A stretch of DNA of 64,000 nucleotides from DATBLY01 sp963705545 (GTDB lineage: Bacteria > Actinomycetota > UBA4738 > HRBIN12), in contig CAVPJX010000005.1 of NCBI GenBank assembly GCA_963705545.1, positions 248,001-312,000 on the forward strand, given 5' to 3'. Positions 1-6,754 of this stretch are shown here, piece by piece. Position 1 is the stretch's first letter. Every line of letters begins with the position of its first letter. Both the position numbers and the translations under genes were made by a program. The notes under the pieces are model-generated. The model did not search any database and was not told where the DNA came from. It saw nothing but the letters and a program-made list of their open reading frames with translations.

Positions 1-517
1 ACCGCGAGATCCCCGGCTGCAGCGCGAGCGCCTGCGCCGCACCCAACCCCAGGCCGGTGCGCGGGCCGATCGAGTCCAGCCCGCGGTCGCTTCGGGAGAC
101 GCGGTCCACGACGTAGATGACGACACCGAAGACGGCGAGCATCGTCGCGATCAGCCAGGGTTGACCGAGGTCCCGCTCGATCGTGTCCGCGAACAGCGCC
201 CCGATGATCACGCCGGGGATCGTCCCGATCACGATCGCCCAGGCGAGGCGCTGATCCATGGTCGCGATCCGCCGCTCCCGGATCGACCCGAACCACGCGC
301 GGACGTACCGGACGATGTCGTGCCGGAAGTAGATCACCGCCCCCAGCAGCGTGCCCATGTGCAGGGCAACGTCGAAGGTCTTGTTGAGCTCGGGGTTCGC
401 CAGGATGGACCAGTCGAAGATCCAGGGTACGAGGATCAGGTGGCCGGAGCTGGAGACCGGCGCGTACTCGGTCGCACCCTGGACCAAGCCCAGGATGATG
501 GCCTGCAGGATGCTCAC
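1..517 (-). CDS. uppP: Undecaprenyl-diphosphatase UppP/BacA (N-terminal part, runs off the window)
   Basis: Membrane phosphatase that recycles undecaprenyl pyrophosphate to the lipid carrier used in peptidoglycan synthesis. Reading from GTG at 517 the protein starts MSILQAIILGLVQGATEY, followed by PVSSSGHLILVPW, the family signature LGxxQGxTEF-PxSSSGH. A later GTIPGVIIG stretch and several hydrophobic segments also fit. About 172 residues are visible and the C-terminus lies beyond base 1. The GTG start is chosen because the first helix begins directly at the usual family position. Other open frames on the plus strand here are antisense shadows. Confidence 0.9.
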   Translation of the reverse strand, partial: MSILQAIILGLVQGATEYAPVSSSGHLILVPWIFDWSILANPELNKTFDVALHMGTLLGAVIYFRHDIVRYVRAWFGSIRERRIATMDQRLAWAIVIGTIPGVIIGALFADTIERDLGQPWLIATMLAVFGVVIYVVDRVSRSDRGLDSIGPRTGLGLGAAQALALQPGISR

Positions 518-593
518 GGGCGACGTCCTCGCGGTCGGGAGATCGCCGCATCCTAGCGGTCGACCGCCGTGACCCGGTGGAGATCTTCGGCGA

Positions 594-1265
594 TCAGGCC
601 GCGCTCGTGGCCGGCGGTTCGGGTGCCGCCACGATCGTCACCTCGAGCTGGGCGAACGTCTTCGCGTACGCGATCCGTTCGGCGTCCTCGGGCCCGACGA
701 GCAGGACGAGCTGGACGCCGGCCGAGCTCGTCACGCCGGCGACCGCGTCGCCGGAGGACAGGACGCGCAGGACCTCCGCCGCCGTCACCACCGCCTGGGT
801 GTAGGGGCGGCCCCCGCCGAAGGTCGCGAGCAGGTCCACGCGGTCGCCGGCTCGGACGATGCCCGAGGGGATCCCCGCCGGGACCACCACGGCCCGGAAG
901 CCGGGCGGGACCACCGCCGCGACCGGGCCCGCCGCGGGCGAGGCGACCCGGCTCGCCGTCAGGACCTCGCCGGCCGCGACGCCGGCGGCGAGGACGCGCC
1001 CGTCGGCATCCGAAGGCGTCTCCATCGCTCCCGGGGGGACGAACGCGGCCGGCACCTCGCCGGCCTCGAGCATCGAGGGATCGAGGGTCGTTCCGCGCTC
1101 CAGATCCCGGGCGGCCATCACGACGGAGACGAGCGGGCCGACGTCGGGCCTCGTGGCCTCCAGGTTCGCCGCGTACCCGCGCATCGACACGAACGCGAGC
1201 GCGCCGCACGCGACCCCCGCGAGGAGCAGGATCTTGGCCCCGGTGGGCCAGCGACGTCGGAGCAT
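594..1265 (-). CDS. CpaB/RcpC-like SAF-domain protein
   Basis: A 223-residue protein with one N-terminal membrane helix (about residues 10-30, ILLLAGVACGALAFVSM) followed by a SAF-type domain: AARDLERGTTLDPSMLEAGEVP, then a stretch ending GDRVDLLATFGG. This is the architecture of CpaB/RcpC proteins of Flp/tad pilus systems, which are anchored in the membrane and project outward. No other tad gene is present nearby, so a pilus role is inference. The ATG start has a TAGGGT box 6 nt upstream, which suggests a leaderless transcript. It could instead be another SAF-domain envelope protein. Confidence 0.65.
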   Translation of the reverse strand: MLRRRWPTGAKILLLAGVACGALAFVSMRGYAANLEATRPDVGPLVSVVMAARDLERGTTLDPSMLEAGEVPAAFVPPGAMETPSDADGRVLAAGVAAGEVLTASRVASPAAGPVAAVVPPGFRAVVVPAGIPSGIVRAGDRVDLLATFGGGRPYTQAVVTAAEVLRVLSSGDAVAGVTSSAGVQLVLLVGPEDAERIAYAKTFAQLEVTIVAAPEPPATSAA

Positions 1266-1271
1266 GCGCGG

Positions 1272-1277
1272 ACCCTA
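1272..1277 (-). promoter_or_regulatory. -10 box of the CpaB-like gene (leaderless)
   Basis: TAGGGT on the minus strand, 6 nt before the ATG at 1265. No Shine-Dalgarno sequence lies between them. Fits a TANNNT -10 element with transcription starting at or beside the start codon. Confidence 0.5.
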
Positions 1278-1343
1278 GGGGCGAGCGGGGTCCGTCGCCG
1301 TGACGCGGCTCACACCCTCGCCGCGACGCGGCCGCGGCACGTC

Positions 1344-1532
1344 TCAGTCGACGGGCCGCAGCCCGCCCTTCTTCTTCGGCTCGAGCAGCATCGAGCGGAT
1401 CCGGAACTCCTCGAGGGCGTTCCGGCCGACGATCAGGGCGACGGCCTCGCGGATCCGATCGCCCACCTGCTCCGCGTCGTCGGTGCTCACGAACCGGAGC
1501 TCGACGGTCACCAGCTGCTTCGGGTTGGTCAT
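1344..1532 (-). CDS. Small conserved-looking hypothetical protein, 62 aa
   Basis: MTNPKQLVTVELRFVSTDDA opens a short acidic/basic protein that ends in a KKKGGLRPVD tail. The pattern of a beta strand followed by an amphipathic helix (EQVGDRIREAVALIVG) looks like a real folded small protein. I do not recognise a family. It lies between mtnP and the CpaB-like gene on the same strand. A TATCCT box 6 nt before the ATG supports it as a real, leaderless gene. Confidence 0.55.
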   Translation of the reverse strand: MTNPKQLVTVELRFVSTDDAEQVGDRIREAVALIVGRNALEEFRIRSMLLEPKKKGGLRPVD

Positions 1533-1538
1533 GCCGGC

Positions 1539-1544
1539 AGGATA
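1539..1544 (-). promoter_or_regulatory. -10 box of the 62-aa gene (leaderless)
   Basis: TATCCT on the minus strand, 6 nt before the ATG at 1532, with no ribosome binding site between. Confidence 0.5.
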
Positions 1545-1586
1545 CGGACGGTCGGCCCGCGCCGCGGCGCCGAGTGCGAGCCGGGC

Positions 1587-2381
1587 TCAGCCGAAGCTTG
1601 CCCCGTCCAGGGCGGTGGCGCACACGCAGTCCCGCTCGGCCGGCAGGGCGGGGATCACGGCGAACAGCAGCCCGCGGAGCTTCTCGTTGTTCTCGGTGAA
1701 CACGCGGACCACCTCGTCGTTCGTGACGGGCGGAACGCCCTCGACGCCGACGTCGTAGTCCGTGATCAGCGAGATGTTCGCGTAGCAGAGCTCCATCTCG
1801 CGGGCGAGCACGCATTCGGGGTACTGGGTCATGTTGATGACCTCCCACCCGACCGACGCGAACCAGGCCGACTCGGCACGTGTCGAGAAGCGCGGGCCCT
1901 CGATCACGACGACGGTCCCGCGCTCGTGCAGCGGGATCCCCTGCTCGCGGCCGGCGGCGATCGTGACGTCGCGCATGACGGGGCAGTAGGGATCCGCGAA
2001 CGTGATGTGGGTCGTGGTCGGCCCATCGAAGAACGTGTTCGGACGGTCCCGCGTTCGATCCACCATCTGATCGCAGATCACGAAGTCGCCCGGCTTCACC
2101 CGCGGCTGGAGCGATCCGCAGGCGTTCGGTCCGAGCACGCGCCCGACGCCGAGCTCCTTCATCGCCCACACGTTCGCCCGGTACGGGACGCGGTGCGGGG
2201 GGAACTCGTGGTTCAGGCCGTGGCGGGGCAGGAACGCCACCCGCCGCCCGCCGACGTCGCCGATCGTGATCGGAGCCGACGTCGGGCCGTACGGTGTGTC
2301 GAGGTGGACCTCCTCGAGCTGGTCGAGGAACCCATAGAAGCCGGAGCCGCCGAACACGCCGATCTCGGCCGCGGGGCTCAC
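1587..2381 (-). CDS. mtnP: S-methyl-5'-thioadenosine phosphorylase
   Basis: Cleaves methylthioadenosine with phosphate to adenine and 5-methylthioribose-1-phosphate in purine and methionine salvage. The 264-residue protein has the family landmarks: EIGVFGGSGFYGF near the N-terminus, LPRHGLNHEFPPHRVPYRAN (phosphate and substrate site), GSLQPRVKPGDFVICDQ, VVIEGPRFSTRAES, and NMTQYPECVLAREMELCYA. The GTG start at 2381 overlaps the stop of the FmdB gene as GTGA, so the two are translationally coupled. An adenosine deaminase for related purine salvage lies at 12.4 kb. Purine preference cannot be fixed from sequence alone. Confidence 0.9.
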   Translation of the reverse strand: MSPAAEIGVFGGSGFYGFLDQLEEVHLDTPYGPTSAPITIGDVGGRRVAFLPRHGLNHEFPPHRVPYRANVWAMKELGVGRVLGPNACGSLQPRVKPGDFVICDQMVDRTRDRPNTFFDGPTTTHITFADPYCPVMRDVTIAAGREQGIPLHERGTVVVIEGPRFSTRAESAWFASVGWEVINMTQYPECVLAREMELCYANISLITDYDVGVEGVPPVTNDEVVRVFTENNEKLRGLLFAVIPALPAERDCVCATALDGASFG

Positions 2382-2737
2382 GACGAGGACTCCGGCTTCG
2401 GCGACGAGGCGGCCTTCTCGCTCGACGAGGAGCCGCCGGACGACGACCCCGAGGAGCCGCTCCCGCCGGACGAGGACGAACCGGTCGACCCGTCCGACGC
2501 GCCCGAGGCCTTCGATGGCGCGTCCTTCTTGGGCGAGCCCGAGTCGCCGGGCTTGGCCTGCTTCCCGTGGTCGGTGGCATAGAACCCGGAGCCCTTGAAG
2601 GAGATCGCCGGGGCCGCGAAGACCTTGCGGAGTTCCCCGCCGCATTCCGGGCAGATCGTGAGCGGGTCGTCGCTCATCGACTGCCACACGTCGAACCCGT
2701 GACCGCACTCCTTGCAGATGTACTCGTACGTGGGCAT
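2378..2737 (-). CDS. FmdB-family zinc ribbon protein
   Basis: MPTYEYICKECGHGFDVWQS is the FmdB/CxxC regulatory-type zinc ribbon; the second pair is CPECGG at about residues 34-37. The core is about 50 residues, followed by FKGSGFYATDH, a common FmdB tail motif. After it comes a roughly 60-residue low-complexity Ser/Gly tail. Its function is unknown in most bacteria; the name comes from a gene next to formamidase. It is co-transcribed with mtnP and overlaps its start by 4 nt. A TACACT box 9 nt before the ATG is the likely promoter of the pair. Confidence 0.85.
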   Translation of the reverse strand: MPTYEYICKECGHGFDVWQSMSDDPLTICPECGGELRKVFAAPAISFKGSGFYATDHGKQAKPGDSGSPKKDAPSKASGASDGSTGSSSSGGSGSSGSSSGGSSSSEKAASSPKPESSS

Positions 2738-2746
2738 GACCGCTGA

Positions 2747-2752
2747 AGTGTA
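2747..2752 (-). promoter_or_regulatory. -10 box of fmdB-mtnP
   Basis: TACACT on the minus strand, 9 nt before the ATG at 2737. Likely drives both overlapping genes. Confidence 0.45.
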
Positions 2753-2959
2753 CCGACGGCCCCGGCGAGGGCCGCCGTCGTCCCGCCTCGCGCCGATGCG
2801 AGCGGCCTAGGACCATCCCCTGGCCCGACGGCCGATGTATGTACCTGGGTCGCATGGGTACGGTCGTTCCGGTGGGTTCGCCCGTACACCCACCGGAGGC
2901 GCGAGATGGGTCTGGATCGACGGCCTACACTTCCTCCCGACGCGGAGGAGGGTTCCTTC

Positions 2960-3838
2960 ATGAAGGTCACCAAGGCCGTGATCCCCGCGGCCGGCCTCGG
3001 CACGCGGTTCCTGCCGGCGACGAAGGCACAGCCGAAGGAGATGCTGCCGGTCGTCGACACCCCCGCGATCCAGTACGTGGTCGAGGAGGCCGCGCGCGCC
3101 GGTCTGGACGACGTCCTGATCGTCACCGGGCGCGGGAAGCGCTCGATCGAGGATCATTTCGATCGCTCCGTCGAGCTCGAGCGGTTCCTCGAGGCGAAGG
3201 GCAGCTTCGACGACCTGAAGATGGTCGAAGCGATCGCCGATGTCGCGGCGATCCACTACATCCGCCAGGGCGATCCGCTCGGGCTGGGACATGCGGTATC
3301 GGTGTCCGAGCCCCACGTCGACGGACAGCCGTTCGCCGTGCTCCTCGGGGACGACATCATCCATCCGTCGATGCCGTTGCTCGAGGAGATGCTCCGGGTC
3401 TACGAGCGGTACGGGCGCAGCGTGATCGCCGTGATGGAGGTCCCCCGCAAGGACATCGCGTTCTACGGGTGCATCGAGGCGGAGTTCGTCGACGAGTCGC
3501 TCGCGCGCGTCGTGTCGATCGTCGAGAAGCCGTCGCCGGACGAGGCGCCCTCGAACCTCGCCGTGATCGGGCGGTACCTGCTGACGCCGGACATCTTCGA
3601 GGCGCTCCGCCACACCGAGCCGGGTCGCGGCGGCGAGATCCAGCTGACCGACGCGATCAACCTCTTGGCGCGCGAGCAGGCGGTGTTCGCGTACCGGTTC
3701 GATCGGGGCCGCTACGACGTCGGGAACAAGCTCGACTACCTGAAGGCGACCGTCGAGTTCGCGATCGAGCGCGACGACGTGGGGCCGGACTTCCGCGACT
3801 GGCTCGGGCAGCTCGTCCAGCGGGAGAAGCTGGTCTGA
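2960..3838 (+). CDS. galU: UTP--glucose-1-phosphate uridylyltransferase
   Basis: Makes UDP-glucose from UTP and glucose-1-phosphate for envelope polysaccharides. The 292-residue protein begins MKVTKAVIPAAGLGTRFLP, with the nucleotide-binding GLGTRFLPATKAQPKEMLPV loop. Later motifs include LGHAVSVSEP, VLLGDDI (metal site), IVEKPSPDEAPS, GEIQLTDAI and GRYDVGNKLDYLKA. An in-frame ATG lies 54 nt upstream, but the GGAGGAGGG ribosome site at about 2944-2952 points to 2960. The order galU-moeA resembles mycobacteria, where moeA1 follows galU. Confidence 0.95.
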   Translation: MKVTKAVIPAAGLGTRFLPATKAQPKEMLPVVDTPAIQYVVEEAARAGLDDVLIVTGRGKRSIEDHFDRSVELERFLEAKGSFDDLKMVEAIADVAAIHYIRQGDPLGLGHAVSVSEPHVDGQPFAVLLGDDIIHPSMPLLEEMLRVYERYGRSVIAVMEVPRKDIAFYGCIEAEFVDESLARVVSIVEKPSPDEAPSNLAVIGRYLLTPDIFEALRHTEPGRGGEIQLTDAINLLAREQAVFAYRFDRGRYDVGNKLDYLKATVEFAIERDDVGPDFRDWLGQLVQREKLV

Positions 3839-3914
3839 CCTTCGGTCGCTCGGGGCGTCACTATTCCGTTACGGACTACCGGCGACCGCCCGAGGGGGAA
3901 TCCGGATCGCTCGT

Positions 3915-3920
3915 TAGACT
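3915..3920 (+). promoter_or_regulatory. -10 box of moeA/glp (leaderless)
   Basis: TAGACT, 6 nt before the ATG at 3927, with no ribosome binding site between. Confidence 0.5.
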
Positions 3921-3926
3921 GCCGGC

Positions 3927-5189
3927 ATGGCCGACCGTGCGCACGTGCACGACCACGATTCCGGCGAGGGCTTGATGCCGGTCGCGGACGCCCAGGCGAA
4001 GGTGCTGGCCGCCGTGCATCCGTTGGCGCCGATCCAGCTCCCGCTGACCGAGGCCTTCGGGTGCGTCGCGGCCGAGGAGGTGCGGGCGCGCCAAGACCTG
4101 CCGGCGTTCGCGTCGTCGGCGATGGACGGGTTCGCGGTGCGGGTCTCGGATACCGCCGAGGCGTCGCCGTCATCGCCCGTCGAGCTCAAGATCGTCGGGC
4201 GCGCGATGATCGGACGGCAGCCCGAGGGCACGGTCGGCGGCGGCGAGGCGATCCGCATCGCGACCGGCGCCCCGATCCCGGCCGGGGCCGACGCGATCGT
4301 CCCGATCGAGAACGCGAAACCGATGGGCGAGACGGTGCAGATCCTCGAGGCGCCGGCGCCGGGGCGCCACATCCGGCCGGTCGGCGAGGACGTGAAGGAG
4401 GGTCAGGTCCTGATCCCCACCGGGAAGCGGCTCGGCGCTCCGGAGCTCGGCCTGCTGGCGAACGCCGGGTTCCCCAACCCTTCGGTGCATCCGCGTCCTC
4501 GGGTGATCGTGCTCTCGACGGGCGACGAGCTGATCCCGCCGACCGAAGAGCCCGCGTTCGGACAGGTCCGGGATTCCAACGCGTACACGATCTTCGGCGC
4601 GCTGAAGGAGGCGGGCGCGATGCCGATCCTCGCGGGGATCGTGCGCGACGACGTCGACGCGCTGAAGGAGCTGGTGCTGTCACACCTGATCCAGGCGGAT
4701 GCCTTCGTCAGCTCGGGCGGCGTCTCGGTCGGAGAGCGCGACGTCGTGAAGGCTGCGTTCTTCCGGCGTGGCGACGTGGAGTTCTACAAGGTCGCGATGC
4801 AGCCCGGCATGCCGCAGGGGTTCGGACAGATCGAGGGCAAACCGTACTTCGGGCTGCCGGGCAACCCCGTGTCGGTGTTCGTCTCGCTCGAGCTGTTCGT
4901 GCGCCCGGCGGTACTCAAGATGTCGGGCCGGACCGAGCTCTTCCGTCCCGAGATCACGGCAACCCTCACCGCGGACGTCAGCGGCCCGAAGGGCAAGACG
5001 CAGTACGCGCGGGTGCGCGTCGAGCGCGGCGACGACGGGTGGACGGCCGCGCCGACCGGCGGGCGGGGGTCGAACCTCATCTCGACCGTGGCGCGCGCGA
5101 ACGGCCTGGCGATCGTCCCGGCTGGGACCGAGACGGCGCCGGCCGGAACGCCGGTGCGCGTGATCGTGTTCCGCTCCGGGGAGGACTAG
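3927..5189 (+). CDS. moeA: Molybdopterin molybdotransferase MoeA (gephyrin-like, Glp-type candidate)
   Basis: Inserts molybdate into adenylated molybdopterin. The 420-residue protein has the full MoeA layout: SSAMDGFAVRV near residue 67 (the catalytic aspartate loop), GEAIRIATGAPIPAGADAIVP, STGDELIPP in the MogA-like domain, SSGGVSVGERD, GLPGNPVSVFVSLELFV, and a C-terminal beta domain. Catalytic motifs are intact, so a cofactor role is likely given the Mo hydroxylases at 37-50 kb. In corynebacteria the MoeA paralogue of a similar locus (Glp) is a divisome protein that partners the membrane receptor GlpR. A GlpR-like gene lies at 9398, so a dual or Glp role is possible. Transcript appears leaderless. 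Confidence 0.92.
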   Translation: MADRAHVHDHDSGEGLMPVADAQAKVLAAVHPLAPIQLPLTEAFGCVAAEEVRARQDLPAFASSAMDGFAVRVSDTAEASPSSPVELKIVGRAMIGRQPEGTVGGGEAIRIATGAPIPAGADAIVPIENAKPMGETVQILEAPAPGRHIRPVGEDVKEGQVLIPTGKRLGAPELGLLANAGFPNPSVHPRPRVIVLSTGDELIPPTEEPAFGQVRDSNAYTIFGALKEAGAMPILAGIVRDDVDALKELVLSHLIQADAFVSSGGVSVGERDVVKAAFFRRGDVEFYKVAMQPGMPQGFGQIEGKPYFGLPGNPVSVFVSLELFVRPAVLKMSGRTELFRPEITATLTADVSGPKGKTQYARVRVERGDDGWTAAPTGGRGSNLISTVARANGLAIVPAGTETAPAGTPVRVIVFRSGED

Positions 5190-5192
5190 GCG

Positions 5193-5654
5193 GTGGTCGC
5201 GGGGCCCGCGAAGCCGGCCCGGATCGTCGAGGTCGGCGAGAAGGACGTGACCCGCCGCGAGGCGTCCGCCGAGTGCGTGCTGACGACCACCCCTGAGACG
5301 GTCGCGGCGCTCATCGCCGGCACCCGGAAGGGGAACCCGCTCGAGGCCGCGCGGATCGCCGGGGTGATGGGCGTGAAGCGGACGCCGGACCTGCTGCCGT
5401 TCTGTCATCCGATCGCCGTGACCGGCGCGGAGGTGCTCCTCGAGCCGGACGCCGACGCCGGCACGATCCGCGTCCAGACCACGGTCCGCGCGGTCGACCG
5501 GACCGGCGTCGAGATGGAGGCGCTGACGGCGGCCGCCGTGGCGGCGCTCAGCCTCTACGACACGACGAAGGAGTTCGACCGGGCGGCTCGGATCGACGGG
5601 CTGCGCCTGCTCGCGAAGTCGGGAGGCAAGTCCGGCGGCTACGTGGCCGGCTGA
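5193..5654 (+). CDS. moaC: Cyclic pyranopterin monophosphate synthase MoaC
   Basis: Second step of molybdenum cofactor synthesis, forming cyclic pyranopterin monophosphate. The 153-residue protein has GNPLEAARIAGVMGVKRT, the LLPFCHPIAVTG active-site stretch, VDRTGVEMEALTAAAVAALSLYD and a KSGGKSG tail, all family signatures. The GTG start lies 3 nt after the moeA stop, so the two genes are one transcript. Length matches the family (about 155-160 residues). Confidence 0.95.
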   Translation: MVAGPAKPARIVEVGEKDVTRREASAECVLTTTPETVAALIAGTRKGNPLEAARIAGVMGVKRTPDLLPFCHPIAVTGAEVLLEPDADAGTIRVQTTVRAVDRTGVEMEALTAAAVAALSLYDTTKEFDRAARIDGLRLLAKSGGKSGGYVAG

Positions 5655-5662
5655 CGAGGGGT

Positions 5663-5682
5663 CGCGGGAAGGTCAACCCGCG
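5663..5682. terminator. Hairpin between convergent moaC and the alpha/alpha-barrel gene
   Basis: CGCGGG and CCCGCG form a 6-bp stem with an 8-nt loop. It spans the stop codon of the minus-strand gene and lies 9 nt after the moaC stop. No T-tract follows on either side. Confidence 0.4.
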
Positions 5683-6713
5683 GCCGGCACGTCCGCCTCC
5701 GCAGCCGACGCGACCGCCCGGTCCATCAGGACCTCCGCGGCCACGATGTTCGACTCGGCGCCCGAGTTGCCGTTGAGGCGGCCCTCGTCGATCCCGTCGG
5801 CGACCCGGCCCCGCTCCTCGTCGTAGACGGGCGCCCCGGCCGTGTTCCGGCCCGAGAACCACGCGCGCGCGTCCTCCGCCAGCGACGACCATTCATCGTC
5901 CTCGCGCACCCGCGCGAGCCGGTCGAGCGAGAAGATCGCGCTCGACACATCGTAGGGCGACACGCTCGGACGATCGAAGCCGCCCTCCACGACCGGCACC
6001 AGCAGTTCCCGGGCGCTCGCCTCCGCGACACCGACCAAGCCCTCTTCACCGAGCAGCACCCCTGCGTCCGCCAGCACGCCCTCCTGGATGTGCGCCCACA
6101 GGTGCGGCGTCCCCGTCTCCTCGACCGAGTTCATCAGCACGCCGTCGATCCGGCATGTGGCCAGCTCCTGCGCCCACCCGTCGAGCACCGGCACCATCTT
6201 CGTCGCGCCGGTCCGGATCAGGCGGCGCGCCACCTCCATGTGCAAGGCGCGCACGTCCGGCGGCGCCGGCTTCTCGGCCGCGTGCGCGAAACCGTCGAGG
6301 AGCGCTCGCTCCGCGCGCTCGTCCTTGAACACGAGCCAGGCGTTCGACAGGCCGAGCAGCGCGCGCGCATGCCAGAAGTTCTCGCCGCGCACCGACGTCA
6401 GCCCCTCGTGGTTCTTCTCACCCTCCCAGCCGTAGACGAAGTTCACCCAACGGCCGTCGTCGTCCTGCATCCACAGGACGAACTCGAGCAGCCCGCGGGC
6501 CCAGCGCTCGATCGAGGGCAGCCGGGTTCGGAGCCAGACGTCGCAGACCACATCGAGCAGGCGTGCGGCGTCGTCCACGCAGGCCACGCCCTCGTAGCCC
6601 GACTCCTTCGCGTCCACGTGGCGGTCGAGCGCGTCGCCGTACACCGCCACGGCGAGCGCGCTCGGTCCCGCGGCCGGGAGCGGCCGGGTGAGGCGAGCCA
6701 GCTGACGCAACAT
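5673..6713 (-). CDS. Alpha/alpha-toroid glycosidase-like protein
   Basis: A 346-residue protein rich in helices with repeated Trp/Asp/Glu-containing loops (CVDDAARLLDVVCDVW, LEFVLWMQDDDGRWVNFVY, SVRGENFWHARALLGLSNAW, GAESNIVAAEVLMDR). This resembles the (alpha/alpha)6 domains found beside family 4 glycosyltransferases and mannoside phosphorylases. No family-specific catalytic pair could be assigned, so its substrate is unknown. It starts 41 nt after the GT4-GH130 gene and is probably in the same operon, which suggests joint action on one glycan. Open frame extends upstream of 6713, but that part is antisense or other-frame to the preceding gene. Confidence 0.6.
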   Translation of the reverse strand: MLRQLARLTRPLPAAGPSALAVAVYGDALDRHVDAKESGYEGVACVDDAARLLDVVCDVWLRTRLPSIERWARGLLEFVLWMQDDDGRWVNFVYGWEGEKNHEGLTSVRGENFWHARALLGLSNAWLVFKDERAERALLDGFAHAAEKPAPPDVRALHMEVARRLIRTGATKMVPVLDGWAQELATCRIDGVLMNSVEETGTPHLWAHIQEGVLADAGVLLGEEGLVGVAEASARELLVPVVEGGFDRPSVSPYDVSSAIFSLDRLARVREDDEWSSLAEDARAWFSGRNTAGAPVYDEERGRVADGIDEGRLNGNSGAESNIVAAEVLMDRAVASAAEADVPAAG

Positions 6714-6754
6714 GGTCGGAGAGGGTCTCAGAACGCCAAGGCGATGGACAGCGT